Part shown: positions 1-10,580 of the stretch, in pieces
How the letters are laid out: each line of letters starts with the position of its first letter
Position numbering within the stretch: the first letter of the stretch is position 1
DNA from: Larix kaempferi
Lineage: Eukaryota > Streptophyta > Pinopsida > Pinales > Pinaceae
DNA: 64,000 nucleotides
NCBI GenBank assembly: GCA_027924585.1
Contig: BSBM01000068.1
Span: forward strand, 10,061,001-10,125,000
Reading direction: 5' to 3'
Translations under genes and position numbers: made by a program
Notes under the pieces: generated by a model
What the model was told of the DNA's origin: nothing
Seen by the model: the letters and a program-made list of their open reading frames with translations, nothing else
Databases searched by the model: none

Positions 1-271
1 TATGTCGACAAGACAGGTCGACCAACATAGGTTGGGTTAGTCGGTTGGGCCGACAGACGGTTATGTAACTGTATTGAAAGCATATATAGGCTGGTGAGCC
101 GATGTACTGAAGTTAGATATGTTCTATGTATTGTTCTATCATTGCTGAGTAATAAAGGCTTGTGCTTGTCTCTCTCTATTGGTCTCTTGTCTCTTGTCTC
201 TGGATCACTGTGCATGCTTATTTATAATAAATAATGTATCTTTGGTAACTACGTGACCCACGGGACTACAA
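1..271 (+). mobile_element. Partial LTR (right-hand part), unclassified LTR retrotransposon
   Basis: The segment has the layout of a plant LTR cut by the window edge. A TATA-like run (catatatagg) lies near 79-88, an AATAAA polyadenylation signal near 151, and a CT-rich stretch at 158-200. The likely end is at ...ctacaaca near 271. No clear tRNA primer-binding site follows. It precedes a degenerate gag-like region, so a 5' LTR is the likely reading. The left end and partner LTR are outside the window, so superfamily cannot be set. Confidence 0.45.
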
Positions 272-319
272 CATTAGTTCTATTGTTGGGTGATGCATTC
301 AAAAATAATAGCATGACAT

Positions 320-1780
320 ATGATTTCAGAGCAGGAGATTAAGGATTGGTGGGAGAAGAAAATCGCGAACTACCTGCAGAACTATGCACGACAGAACAAG
401 CTGAACATTATTCAAGCGAGGGAGAGATTCTTCTCAGAGACCCATGAAAAATTTGTAGAGTCCGTGCCGTCCACCCTGAAAAAGCTGTTGGATGAAAAGA
501 CTAGTCGATGAAGAAGAGCGGAAGTTGTTGTCGAAGTTGATCAACGGAGGGTGTACAAATCTGTCAGAATGGTGTGAAAATATTGCGGACGACTTCTATG
601 AAGAGAAAGCGATTGAAGAGGACGAAGTCAGAAAAAAGTTCTTCACTGAGCTAGCTGACCAATTCTTGTGCTCCCTGCCGACTTTATTGTTCAAATTCTT
701 GATCGACAAAGGCGTTGTGCACATTGTTGAGACACGACCATTGCTGCTCCCACCCCTTCCAAATTCTAACTAGAAGGAGAAAGAACGTCATTGGGAAAGA
801 TTCGTGAAAGAGTGTGAATGGGAGTTCTTTTTGAACAAATGACGTCCTACGCTTCCCCAGTCTCCTAGAAAGCTTCGGGCCGGCATTGGGGGAGTGGCGA
901 AACATGTTCTGATGTATCAAAATTGATGAAAAGCAATATGTGACAAAGCGACATGACCAATAGTGAAGGTCCTGATAGATCCGACAAAGACAGAACAATG
1001 AGTCACAAGAGCACTCCGGACATCCAGAAAATTGAAAGAGAAAAAAGGAGACAACATTGTGAAGAGCTAAGGGAACAGGCAAGTGCGCTCCGAAAGAAGT
1101 GAGGATAGGGTGTTGTGACATATGCAGAAGGAAATCTACCAGAGTCAAGTCGAGCCTGCGATGATTGGGGCGTCGATGAAAACCTGTCACCGATGGAAGA
1201 GGACTTGTGGATAGAGCGTGGTAGTGCTCTCCAAGTTCAAATACCCGAGAGGTTAACACTCCCTTCTCCATTTCGGCTAACGCAAAGTGTCTGAGTGCAA
1301 GAGATTGTCAAAGAAAATCTAGGACTCCATGCTGGCCAGTCGGGAATTTGGAGTTGTTGCAATGAAGAAGGTGATGAAGTTGACAGATTGTTGATTCATC
1401 GACCCGAGGAAGGAAACTGGGTGAGATTTCAGCCCAAGTTTTTGAATAGAAGTTTTCATCTAATATACTCAGAACATGAAGAAGCACCCCCCTACCAATA
1501 CTAGAATTGAGTGACTCGTTCAGTACTTCGGAGAATTTGAGAAATAGAGAAATCCCAATCGAGCATAACTTTGTCTGGATTTCGACAGAAGTAGTAGAAG
1601 AATACAGAATCCTAAGACCCAGCGAAACAGAATAAGTTCGAGACACTGGTGCTAAAGGCAAGGAAATCTTCCTAGATAAGCAGCTAGCATTAGTAACTGT
1701 CGAAGCTGAAGAAGCACCTAATTCTGATTGCGGTAATAACCCACCAACACCACCATCTAATTTTGAAGTCGAAGTAGCAG
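320..1780 (+). pseudogene. Degenerate gag-like coding remnant, family unknown
   Basis: Two adjoining plus-strand reading frames (320-511 and 492-773) give one charged, helix-rich protein interrupted by a frameshift. The two halves look like diverged copies of one another: each has a tryptophan-containing segment, then a phenylalanine-rich helix and a conserved S-x-P-(S/T)-x-L run, followed by an acidic end. Further downstream, around 990-1100 and 1295-1504, more charged coding-like stretches appear between stops. I see no CCHC knuckle, protease or polymerase motif. Position directly after an LTR-like segment suggests a gag-type protein of an old LTR retroelement. That is inference; I do not recognise the family. 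It ends where LINE A begins. Confidence 0.3.
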
Positions 1781-1799
1781 CAGACATGTCGCACTCGAC

Positions 1800-2591
1800 G
1801 GTACACCTTCCATTTTATGAAGGCGAATTTGAATGGTAGTATTTGGAAACAACGTTTGGATTACAGGAAAATCCCGTTTCATTTCTTTGCTTGCCACCAG
1901 GTTGGTCATGTCGTGAAGGATTGCACAAACATTTCTCGGGGCTATGTGTGTCACAAGAAAGTCTGGGTTAAAAAACAGATCAGACAAAGGCAGTTAGCAA
2001 GGACGTGAAAAAATGGTTTCAGCACGACATTTCCAATGGACAACTCAACACTTCTGGAAATGGGTAAGTCAACTTTTGAGCCTACCCCTTCTGTTTCTAC
2101 AACCCCTTTTCCAGTTGTTCCCTCCCTCTCTGTTGGCATTGATTCCTTGGTTCATTCTTTCCCTGATTCCCCTTTAGTTCCTGCCACAAAAGTGGAGGCC
2201 CTCGAGAATATCTCACCACCACTGAAGCTGGACATTTCCTTTGACGTCCCTCCTCCACCTCTCTCCTTAAAATTGGTTGTTACGGAACCTGTTTGTTCAA
2301 GCCCTGTAACTTCCCATCCTGACGTGGCTCCTCAAAGGAGAAGGAGAAGGACCCCCCTCTTGGGTTAAACACAAAACCTACAATACAAGGTCAAAAAAAG
2401 TTTTTTTAGGTGGAGACATTCTAGCCCCGAAAGGAGGTCTAGCTTTAGATCCTTTACCAAAAGTAACTTTAGGCAGAAAGTCTCTAATCTCAAAAGCTAA
2501 ATCTCTAGCTGAGATGGAGGTCAAATCTGGGAAACAGTCAACGATAGGAAGGGCCCTTAGAGCAGGGAAATCCCAAGAAGGGATGCGCTGA
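1800..2591 (+). pseudogene. LINE A ORF1 remnant (zinc knuckle and linker)
   Basis: ORF1 of plant L1-type LINEs encodes a nucleic-acid-binding protein that coats the element RNA. Here only the C-terminal half remains. At about 1865-1925 the translation shows a knuckle-like ACHQVGHVVKDC, where the first cysteine position of the usual CxxC pair is replaced. A proline/serine-rich linker follows (2036-2368), ending in a run of arginines. The tail QSTIGRALRAGKSQEG near 2545-2585 matches the ORF1 tail of LINE B (QSTIEWALRAAKSQEG). Several stops and shifts break it. Its stop codon TGA (2589-2591) shares its A with the ATG of ORF2. Confidence 0.7.
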
Positions 2592-5178
2592 TGTTGTGTT
2601 TGTCTTTCAACGCAAGGGGGTTGGGGATCTCCCCTAAGAAAAAAGCTCTTAAGAGGATGGTCTTAAATTTAAAACCCTCTATCATTTTTTTACAAGAAAC
2701 TATGCTGGAAGGAGTGAAAACTAAAGAAGTTATTGATCCATATCTCACCAATTGATCGTATGCTCACTTAGACGTCGTCGGGCATTCCAGAGATCTATTA
2801 ACATCATGGAGCCCTGCTTTCAAAGAAAGGAAAGTTGAAAATTATGATAACATTTTGAAAACAGTTTTGGAAGTTGTGGAAATAGGGGAAATTTTCTCCT
2901 TTCTGAATGTGTATGGGCCTTTTTCGAACATAAAATACTTTTGGGAGTCCTTTTTCTCCTTTGGTCTTCTAGATTCTAGGAATGTGGTTTTGGGAGGAGA
3001 TTTGAATCTTTCTCTCTATGATAGAGAGGTATGGGGATCCTCAGCCAGGAAGGACATTTTAAGTAATTTTTTCAGGTCCTCCTTCGAATTCAAGGGGTTG
3101 GTGGATGTCCAGCCCTTAAAATTAGAACCTACTTGGAGAAATAATAGAGTTGGTGAACATGCTATTTCCAAATGTTTGGACAGGTTCTTGGTTTTAGAAG
3201 ACACGTTCTATGGACCTCTGTCTGTAAAATCTTGGGTTGAAGTTGGGGGCTTGTCTGATCATAGGCCAATCTTAATTTCCATAGAAAAATCAGGAGACCA
3301 ACCTCCTTTTCCTTTTAAGTTCAATTCTTCGTGGCTCATAGAAGAGGATTACAAAATTTTAGTTGAAAAGACTTGGATCCCTTTACAAGAAAATTCTCCA
3401 GTTTCCTTTATGAAACAATTCTCTGAAAACATCATAAGAACCAAAAAGGAGTCCAAAATTTGGGGAAAAGCTTATAAGGCAAAACATCAGGAACATCTTA
3501 AAGAAGTGGAGGCAAGGTTAAAACAAATCTCCTCTGAAAATAGCTCTGGTACATTTTCGGAAGATGAATTGAAAGAAGTTAAATATTGTGAACTTCAAAG
3601 CGAAGAGCTCTTAGCAAGAGAAGAACAACTGTGGAGACTTAAAAGTAGAGAAATATGGATTAAGGAAGGTGATAGTAACATGAAATTTTTTTGCAGGTTT
3701 GCCTCCCACAGAAAGAATGTAAACACGATGCTAGACTTTAAGGATGAAAATGGTAATCTTATAGGATCCTTCATGGAAAAGGAAGGTGCTGGAAAAACTT
3801 TTTTCAAAAACCTTTTCTCGGAACCTATAGGCTGTCCTATTCAAGAGATTTTACAATTTATTGGTTTGTTCCCTACTATGGTCACAGAGGCAATGAACAA
3901 AAACCTAGCAAAAGATCTAAATGAATAAGAACTGGAAAAGGTAGTTTTCTCCTTTTCGTAAAGGTAAAAGCCCGGGCCTAGACAGTTTTTACAATCAAAT
4001 TTTATCAAGGCTTCTACGAGTTGATAAAATATGATCTACTGAAGGCTGTAAAGGAATCCCAAAATTCATGGAAGGTTCTTGGTGCGCTAAACTTAACCTT
4101 TCTGGCTCTTATTCCAAAAAAAAAAAAAACTACATCTTTCGAAGATTTAAGACCTATCTCGTGCTACAATGTAGTTTATAAGACATAGCAAAAATCATTG
4201 CTCAGTGGCTAAAACCAATACTGAGCATTATTGTTTCTCAGGAACAGTTTGGGTTTCTCTTCAACACACAGATACATGATGCAGTCTCACTAACTCAGGA
4301 GGCTTTACACTCGATTCATAAGAACAAAAGACAAGCTCTTGTTCTTAAACTAGACCTTTCGAAAGTTTATGATAGGGTTAGCTGGACGTTTCTAAGGTTG
4401 CTTCTAGTTAAACTTGGTTTTGCAGGGGATACAGTAAATTGGATTATGGGATGCATCCTATCAGCATCCTTTGTTGTGCTCATCAACGACTCCCCTTCAA
4501 ATTTCTTCAGACCTTCTAGAGGCTTAAGACAAGGTTTCCCTCTTTCCCCCTTCCTTTTCCTTTTGGTGGCAGATGCTCTAGGCCGATTGGTTCTTCAAGC
4601 TAAGCGGTTAGGTTCCTACAAAGGAATCAATGTATCTGATAGCGAAGCACTGTCCCACATTCTTTTTGTTGATGATGTATTAATGCTGGGGGAAGGCTCA
4701 TTAGACAATTTCAATGAGATGAAAAAGAAAATAAATCTGTATACGAAGGCCACAAGGATGCATATAAATGTGGAAAAGTATGTTTTATCAAAAAATTCCC
4801 TCCCTACAACAATCAAGAGTAGACTAGAAGCCGAAGTTCCTTATACCTTAAGTCCCTTATCAGAAGGGTTTAAGTATCTAGGATTCTTCTTAAAACCTAA
4901 TTCCTATTCCTTCAAAGACTAGCTCTGGCTGTTCAAAAAGGTGGAAAGTCGAATTGGTTGTTGGACAAACAAATTCCTCTCAAGAGGAGTTGGATTGGTA
5001 CTTCTGAAAGCAGCGATCCAAAGCATTCCTATTTATTGGGCTTCAATAGCGTACATTCCAAAAGGGATTCTTCACAAAATTCGGAAGAAGTTCTTCTCCT
5101 TTCTTTGGTCGACCAGCAAACGGGATGAAGGAATTCCTCTTGTCAATTGGAAAACTGTGGCCAATTTGAAATCACTTG

Positions 5179-5192
5179 GAGGTTGGGGTGTT
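5179..5192. repeat. Left target-site duplication of nested retroposon 1
   Basis: GAGGTTGGGGTGTT here is repeated exactly at 6730-6743. The LINE A reading frame (LGGWGV) runs into this copy and resumes after the second copy, so the pair brackets a later insertion. Confidence 0.9.
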
Positions 5193-6729
5193 TTTTTTTT
5201 TTTCCAAAGAAAAATGTCCGTAATTTTATTTCAAAAAGATGATTAAAATTACATATTGCAGATGTAGTGAGATCAACAAGGATCCCTACATTTTCACATA
5301 TTGTCCCATATAAGCAGAAAAACAGCTTGTAATGAGCTGAACCAAAACTGTAAACAATACATTTCCGTCAAGACGGCAGATCCCTATCTCCAGTGAAAGG
5401 GTGTCCCAAAAAGAGCCACCAGCCGATCCGCATCTCACAGGATCCGCCTCCACTATTGACATCGCTCCATCATGAAGCCGCCGACCTCCCCAGCAGCAAA
5501 GGCAGTCTTTAAGACAGAGCTCCCTGCAGCTTTTAGGATAGGTAGCGACGAGAAAGGGAACAACGCCCATAATAGGCAGCAAACCCTGAAAACCAAGAGC
5601 AGAGCCAGCCCTCCATAGAAAATCCGTCCCAGCCGAAACCCTCATCGAAGTATGCAGGAGATCTACGTCTGTGGACAAGCAGCAGGCTCGATAGACCTCC
5701 CAAACCAGCGAAAAACGGCCAGCATGCAGACCCCAGATGAAGAGAAACTAGAGCGGACCGCCGAGCCTCCACCGGATGAAGGAGCACCGCCTTGCAGGAA
5801 CCCAAAAGGAAAACCCAAAATGTTGCCAAAGAATCAGATAAAGAAGGAGAATAGGGCCACCGGAGCCGCCACCGTCGCAGCCAAGTGCCCGCCGTCGAGG
5901 AATCTGCTCGCCCTGGAGCAACCAGCATCTACCACCGTCGAGGAGCCGGTCGGAGAAAGTGGCCAGACTGGTAGAGCGTGTAATGGCGTGATCCCCGGAG
6001 CTGGTAGCCCATCTCTGCGTTGACGGTAAGGGGCAAATTCAGCCTGTGGAAATGTCTTATCAGGAGAATAAATAAACCTGCTACTTGCTGAGCCCAGGTT
6101 CGTTTAATATCCTTTTGAAAACAGTTCCATTTCCTATAGGTTGATCCAGATGTTCCCCAGCATTTTCAAGTCGCCTTATTGGTACACGACCTGGATTTGC
6201 ACATCCAATCTCGCCCGAAAGATTCAAATCTCACATCGCCCTTTCAAGCTCTGGAACTGATTCTAAGGAGCTATGTTGCCCAGCTGGGGCTGCTATGGCC
6301 AAATGAATGAACATGGCAAAGCAGAAGAAACGGATCATCATTGCCGCGTGATCGCCGCCTCCGTCAAGGATCTTGAAACAGGGCCACCGGTTTTGACAAG
6401 ATCGCAGCCGCCGTCGAGGATAGCAGCCTCCGTAAATCTTCCAAACCTCAGCGTTGCGTTCCAGATGGTTAAGAAGCCCTTGGGATCCTGGATCCATCAA
6501 GATATCTTCACGAGGCCCACCGGGATGCCGTAGACCGTGGCTCCAAAGATCCAGACGGCTTATCTTTCCTCGACCTGAGCAGAACCCCCGCCGGCCACCA
6601 TTACCGATCTCCACCGCTCGCCATCTCAGGAATCCTGCAAGAAACTCTACAGAAAAAGGAGGGGCGGCTGGGCCAAGCCCTGGCCGCCCAAGCTACAGCA
6701 AAAAATCGCTCCAAGAACCCTCGTTTCCA
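5193..6729 (-). mobile_element. Nested non-autonomous retroposon 1 (LINE-type tail), inserted in LINE A
   Basis: The insert starts with a T run on the plus strand (a poly-A tail on the minus strand) and is bracketed by a perfect 14-bp target duplication, the marks of LINE-type target-primed insertion. The first ~100 bp after the tail (about 5204-5305) resemble the same region of LINE B (33195-33290): both share the gtaattttatttcaa core, a run of attaca and gatccctacatt. Past that point the sequence is GC-rich, contains CCGCCGTC-type repeats, and encodes no domain I can recognise in either strand. The likely reading is a non-autonomous or chimeric RNA copied by the LINE B machinery. The origin of its body is unknown. 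Confidence 0.75.
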
Positions 6730-6743
6730 GAGGTTGGGGTGTT
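6730..6743. repeat. Right target-site duplication of nested retroposon 1
   Basis: This is an exact copy of 5179-5192. Directly after it LINE A ORF2 resumes (KNPFLFF..., compare KNIFLFA in LINE B). Confidence 0.9.
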
Positions 6744-8337
6744 AAAAACCCCTTCTTATTTTTTCAATCTCTGGAAGCCAAGTCCCTGTGGAAGCTGATT
6801 AAAAATCCTTCTTCATTATGGGGAATAGTATTGCAGTCTAAGTATTGTATAAATGCATCCATTTTAGATTGGATTAGGACTCCGAAAAAATATTTTAAAA
6901 ATGGGTCCATTGGTTGGAAAGCCTTTGTTCTCTCCTTTCCCTTGATAGGAGACTGGTTATCATGGAGCATCAGAAATGGGAGGAAAGTTAGAATTGGAAG
7001 AGACCCTTGGATTGGGGCAGGAAAAGCTTACAAGTTATCCCTGGTTACCAAAGAATCTATCACTCTTCAAAGAGTTAACATCTTATTTGATGCTCGGTCT
7101 CTGTCTCCAGAAGGTGCATACATCTCTCGTTGGAAATCTGCCTCAGACCTCAATCTCGAAGGGAACGCAGCTGCAGAATGGAACTCTTATATCTCGCTGC
7201 TAGACTCCTGTTATATATGCCTAGATGAGGATGCTGAAGACAGATTAGTCTGGTCGAAAACATGATAACATGATACTTTAACACAAAACTAGGCTATGAA
7301 ACAGAGGTCATGGCCTCTTTCGTTGGAACAAAAGAGTGGCGGTGGATTCTGGTTTGGATGTTGGTTCCTTAAAATGCAAGCTTACACTGTGGCTAGCCCT
7401 CAGCAACAAACTTCTGACCTGGGATAATCTCTTAAAAAGATGATGGCAAGGCTTGAGTCGGTGTGTACTTTGCTTTTCACAAGAAGAATCCTGTTCCCAT
7501 TTATTTGTGTTTTGTCCCTATGCAACAATTGTTTGGAAGGCCCACTTTGTGGAACTAAAATCCCAGGCTTCCCAAGTCAGTTCTTCACTAGAACAACAGT
7601 TTCAGTCATGGTGGAATGACTATTCGGTATGTCTCTACAGTGCCCTCCCCTCCTCATTTATTTATGGAGTATGGTGGGCTCGAAATCTTGCAATTTTCCA
7701 GAATTGCTCTATTCCAGTTGAATTAACTACAGCTTTGGTTGTGCAGTGGACGAAAGAACGCAAAGTTTTGGAAAAACCAAAAAAATCCAAGCTATTTGTA
7801 CCCCCATCAATTGATAAATCTATTCCTTGGGTTTTTTTCGACGGTGCAAGTCAAGGAGATCCTCCTTTGGGTGGTTCTGGAGGAGTTTTATATCTGGCAG
7901 ATAATCACAAATTTCAGCTGAAACATGTGCCAGGGCATTGTTCAAATAACAAAGTTGAGCTTGCAGCTTTACATTCGATATTGGAGCTGGCCATCACAAG
8001 GAAGGTGAATTGCTTACAACTTTTTGGAGACTCAAAAATGGTTGTCGACTGGGCCAACAAAAAATTGCAGATCAGAGCCCCTCATATTCAACACTTTCTT
8101 CAGGCCATTCAAAGGCAAAGAGATTTTTTCTCTGTTTTTACTATCTCACATGTATATAGAGAGTTAAACACCGAAACTGATATGCTTTCAAAAAATGCCT
8201 TACTTTTAGTTCCAGGCCAGACTTCGGTTGAAGAATTCCACGATGAATTTAATTTTTGTAATGAAGAAATTTTGAAATTGATGCAAAGAAAGCATCATAT
8301 ATTTTGTAACTTTTCTGAATCTTATGAAATTTTTTGA

Positions 8338-8966
8338 ATATAAGTCCCAGGAGAACAATTCATAATCATTCTTTATTTAAAAAGATTGATATTTTCCATA
8401 TATATATAGTACACTAAAATTAACACTTGTAAAAAATTTCCAAATAAATTTCTCAAAGCAAATCCTAAACACTTCAATTTGACCATGTTTATTTGGACAA
8501 TCCACTTTATCAACATTTAGTTCTCTAAACATATGAATATAAAGATATAAAACAAATTTGAAATATTTCAATAAATTATCTTTCCAAACAATAACAAATT
8601 TGAAATATATACGTTACATGTTCAATAAATTATCTTTCTAAACAATAAAAAAAACCATCTCACAAACAACCTAAAATATGGTTAAAAATGATTAATTAGA
8701 ATTCCTATATAATTTATTATAAAATTTAAAATAATATTCCTTAACTTAAAGTCCATTTAAAAAATCCCATTGATATTCCATTATTCGATTCGATATAGTA
8801 TTTAATATAAAATACAAAATGATACCCACCTTTTAACTATTTGATAAATATTATTACATAATTTCATTTTCTAAACCACACATAAATCCTATTTAAAAAA
8901 AATGATAGTGAATGGCAAGTTCTAAATACACAATTATATTCGCACAAAAAGGTTATATTTATTTTT
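8338..8966. repeat. AT-rich repeat R, copy 1 left part (filled site)
   Basis: This gene-free stretch is very AT-rich. From about 8395 on it aligns with 23520-23945 (shared landmarks: gaccatgtttatttggacaatcca, split here by minor changes; attcctatataatttattataaaat; ccaccttttaactatttgataaat). Copy 1 has an extra segment near 8725-8810. It continues on the far side of LINE D at 10283. The nature of the repeat is unknown. Confidence 0.75.
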
Positions 8967-10282
8967 TTTCCCGCAAAAAAAAGCATATTATTGATATTCA
9001 AATATAACTGAATCAAATAGTACATGATATGTCTATAGCAGAAACTATAGTCCTATAAAAGGATTACAACATGCTCCAAATACTTCCCAAATATATACAA
9101 GATATACTAATAGTAATAAGCAAAAGGCAAAATACTCGGGCAGACCAAGCACTAATCTAGAAAATATAAAGAACTCGACTCTATCATCAAGTTCTCACAG
9201 TGTTCTTCCTAAAATAGAAATCCTTCTGCGTCATCCAGTGCCAGCTTCGACAAGTTGTCAGCCAGTGTGTTGAACTCTCGATAAATATGTGTCAAGGACA
9301 GAGTTCTAAAAGTCTGTAGTTCTGTCAGAATTCTGCTGCACCAATAATCTAAGCTCAAAACCTGCAACTTGTATTCACCTCGTTCCCACTTAATTGTGAC
9401 ACGTGAATCACCAAAGACTTTAATAGTACCCAGTCCAAACAAATTAGCAATACGAATAACACACCAAAGTGCTATTAATTCTACTTTCATATTGGTTCCT
9501 TTGCGACAGTTAAAGCAAAAAGAAAAATAATGGTCCTGGTCGAGATAAATAACACCACCTGCTCCAAATATTCCAAGTTGTGCCGCTCCATCGAAAAATA
9601 GTATTGGATCATCCAAAGTAACCTGAAAGTCTCCAATAATTCGTTTGACAGGGTTGACCACAGTTGGCATATAATGATGAAATTGGCACAAAACAGTATT
9701 GAAAATGTGTACCAGGTTAGGACTGCAATTCTCAAATACAACCATATTTCGAGCTTTCCAAAGCACCGAACAGATAAACACCGGAAGAGTATGATGTGAT
9801 CTGCAACCTTTTACCCATAAATGGAAACAAGATTCGATGTTGTTACCACACCAACGCTCAGTGATACCATAACTTATGTAGAACTTCTCCCATAGACTGA
9901 GTGTAAAAGTAAATTTGATGAAGATATGATACATAGATTCAGCCTCTGTTTTGCAGAAAACACAAATGCTAGGGCCATTCCACCCAATGGTGGTCAAGTT
10001 TTCCCAAGTTTTAAGACGTTCCTGGAGCAGAAACCATGTAAAACATTTTAATTTCAGAGGGATATACCAAGACCATATCATATCATACCACCAGTGTTTA
10101 GGAATGATGCATCGTCTTTTAATCATATAGGCATATGCAGCCTGTGCCGTGATCCTCCCCGTGGTAGTGTTTCTTGCCCAAATCACCTCATCGGCCGCAC
10201 ATCTCAGGCGAATACCAACACCATTCAATGCACGACAATATCGGTCCCATTCATCACAATCATGTTGTGGCAGGTTCTATTT
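8967..10282 (-). mobile_element. LINE D: 5'-truncated LINE, minus strand
   Basis: The insert begins with a T run (tail of a minus-strand element) and holds only the 3' end of a LINE. Near-identical 15-bp flanks GTTATATTTATTTTT (8952-8966) and GTTATATATATTTTT (10283-10297) differ at one base. The paralogous empty site at about 23950 reads GTTATACATTTTT-like in one copy only, which supports them as a target duplication. The element lost everything upstream of the zinc-binding linker, the usual outcome of incomplete reverse transcription. Confidence 0.85.
9209..10281 (-). pseudogene. LINE D ORF2 C-terminal fragment: zinc linker and RNase H
   Basis: The minus-strand frame is open from the truncation point to its stop at 9209, so the fragment itself has not decayed. 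The translation gives a zinc-binding linker (CVFCKTEAESMYHIF, about 9930-9980) and then a complete RNase H type I domain: FFDGAA, MKVELIAL, FGDSRV and LADNLSKL carry the D, E, D and D positions. RNase H would remove the RNA strand during element copying. There is no start, endonuclease or polymerase, so it makes no working LINE protein. The same domain order is seen in LINE B ORF2. The open frame despite truncation suggests a fairly recent insertion. Confidence 0.85.
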
Positions 10283-10303
10283 GTTATATATATTTTTAAG
10301 TAG

Positions 10304-10339
<36 letters not shown>

Positions 10340-10580
10340 AGTAGTATTTTTTTTTTAACACAAAAAATTCTATACTTATATTCAGAAAAAAACATATTAT
10401 AAGTTTACAACCCAAAACTTCAAACAACCAAAAAGATTAAATATTCCTTGACCACCAATCACACTAACTCATATCACAAAACTACTTCATCATTCCAAGT
10501 CCAAAATAATACAAGAGGGCCAATTGCTAACACCATCAATAATTACAACAAGAGCTCCGTGCAGCTTAGTCCCTACATTA
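10283..10580. repeat. AT-rich repeat R, copy 1 right part, with (TA)n
   Basis: From 10283 the sequence aligns with 23950-24180 (ttttaagtagt, ctatacttatatt, cattccaagtccaaaataatacaagagggcc in shortened form). A TA microsatellite of about 30 bp (10307-10335) sits in this copy and is absent from the other. Confidence 0.75.

Larger units (their letters stand above)
1800..8337 (+). mobile_element. LINE A: old, 5'-truncated L1-type LINE with RNase H, split by a nested retroposon
   Basis: The element reads in order: C-terminal part of ORF1 (zinc knuckle), ORF2 endonuclease, reverse transcriptase, zinc-binding linker and RNase H. Many stops and frameshifts scatter through it, so it is not functional. 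A 1537-bp retroposon at 5193-6729 splits ORF2 between the thumb region and the linker. Domain order matches the intact LINE B at 33191-40466, of which it is a diverged relative. The 5' end is lost inside ORF1. The 3' end is not sharply defined; the last coding stop is at 8337 and AT-rich sequence follows. No target duplication was found for the outer element. Confidence 0.85.
2591..8337 (+). pseudogene. LINE A ORF2 pseudogene: endonuclease, reverse transcriptase, RNase H
   Basis: The start ATG at 2591 gives MLCLSFNARGLG, the usual N-terminus of an APE-type endonuclease. GGDLNLSL (near 2995) and SDHRPI (near 3256) are its catalytic signatures. The reverse transcriptase lies at about 3930-4920, with KVYDRVSW in place of KAFDRVSW, RQGFPLSP and LFVDDVLML. 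After the nested retroposon the frame continues with SIRNGRKVRIGRDPW (about 6970), a cysteine/histidine linker (CVLCFSQEE, H and C spaced; about 7460-7520) and an RNase H (FFDGAS near 7840, FGDSKMV near 8020). The stretch 3930-4390 is heavily frameshifted, and an in-frame stop lies near 2753. The protein would have acted in target-primed reverse transcription at a nicked chromosomal site. Confidence 0.85.

Noticed and set aside
684-1271. A 195-codon minus-strand frame
   Set aside because: It is antisense to the gag-like remnant and has no recognisable motif or support.
5286-5928. Minus-strand frames of 130 codons inside nested retroposon 1 as a captured gene
   Set aside because: They overlap each other in different frames, show no domain, and have composition typical of GC-rich leaders.
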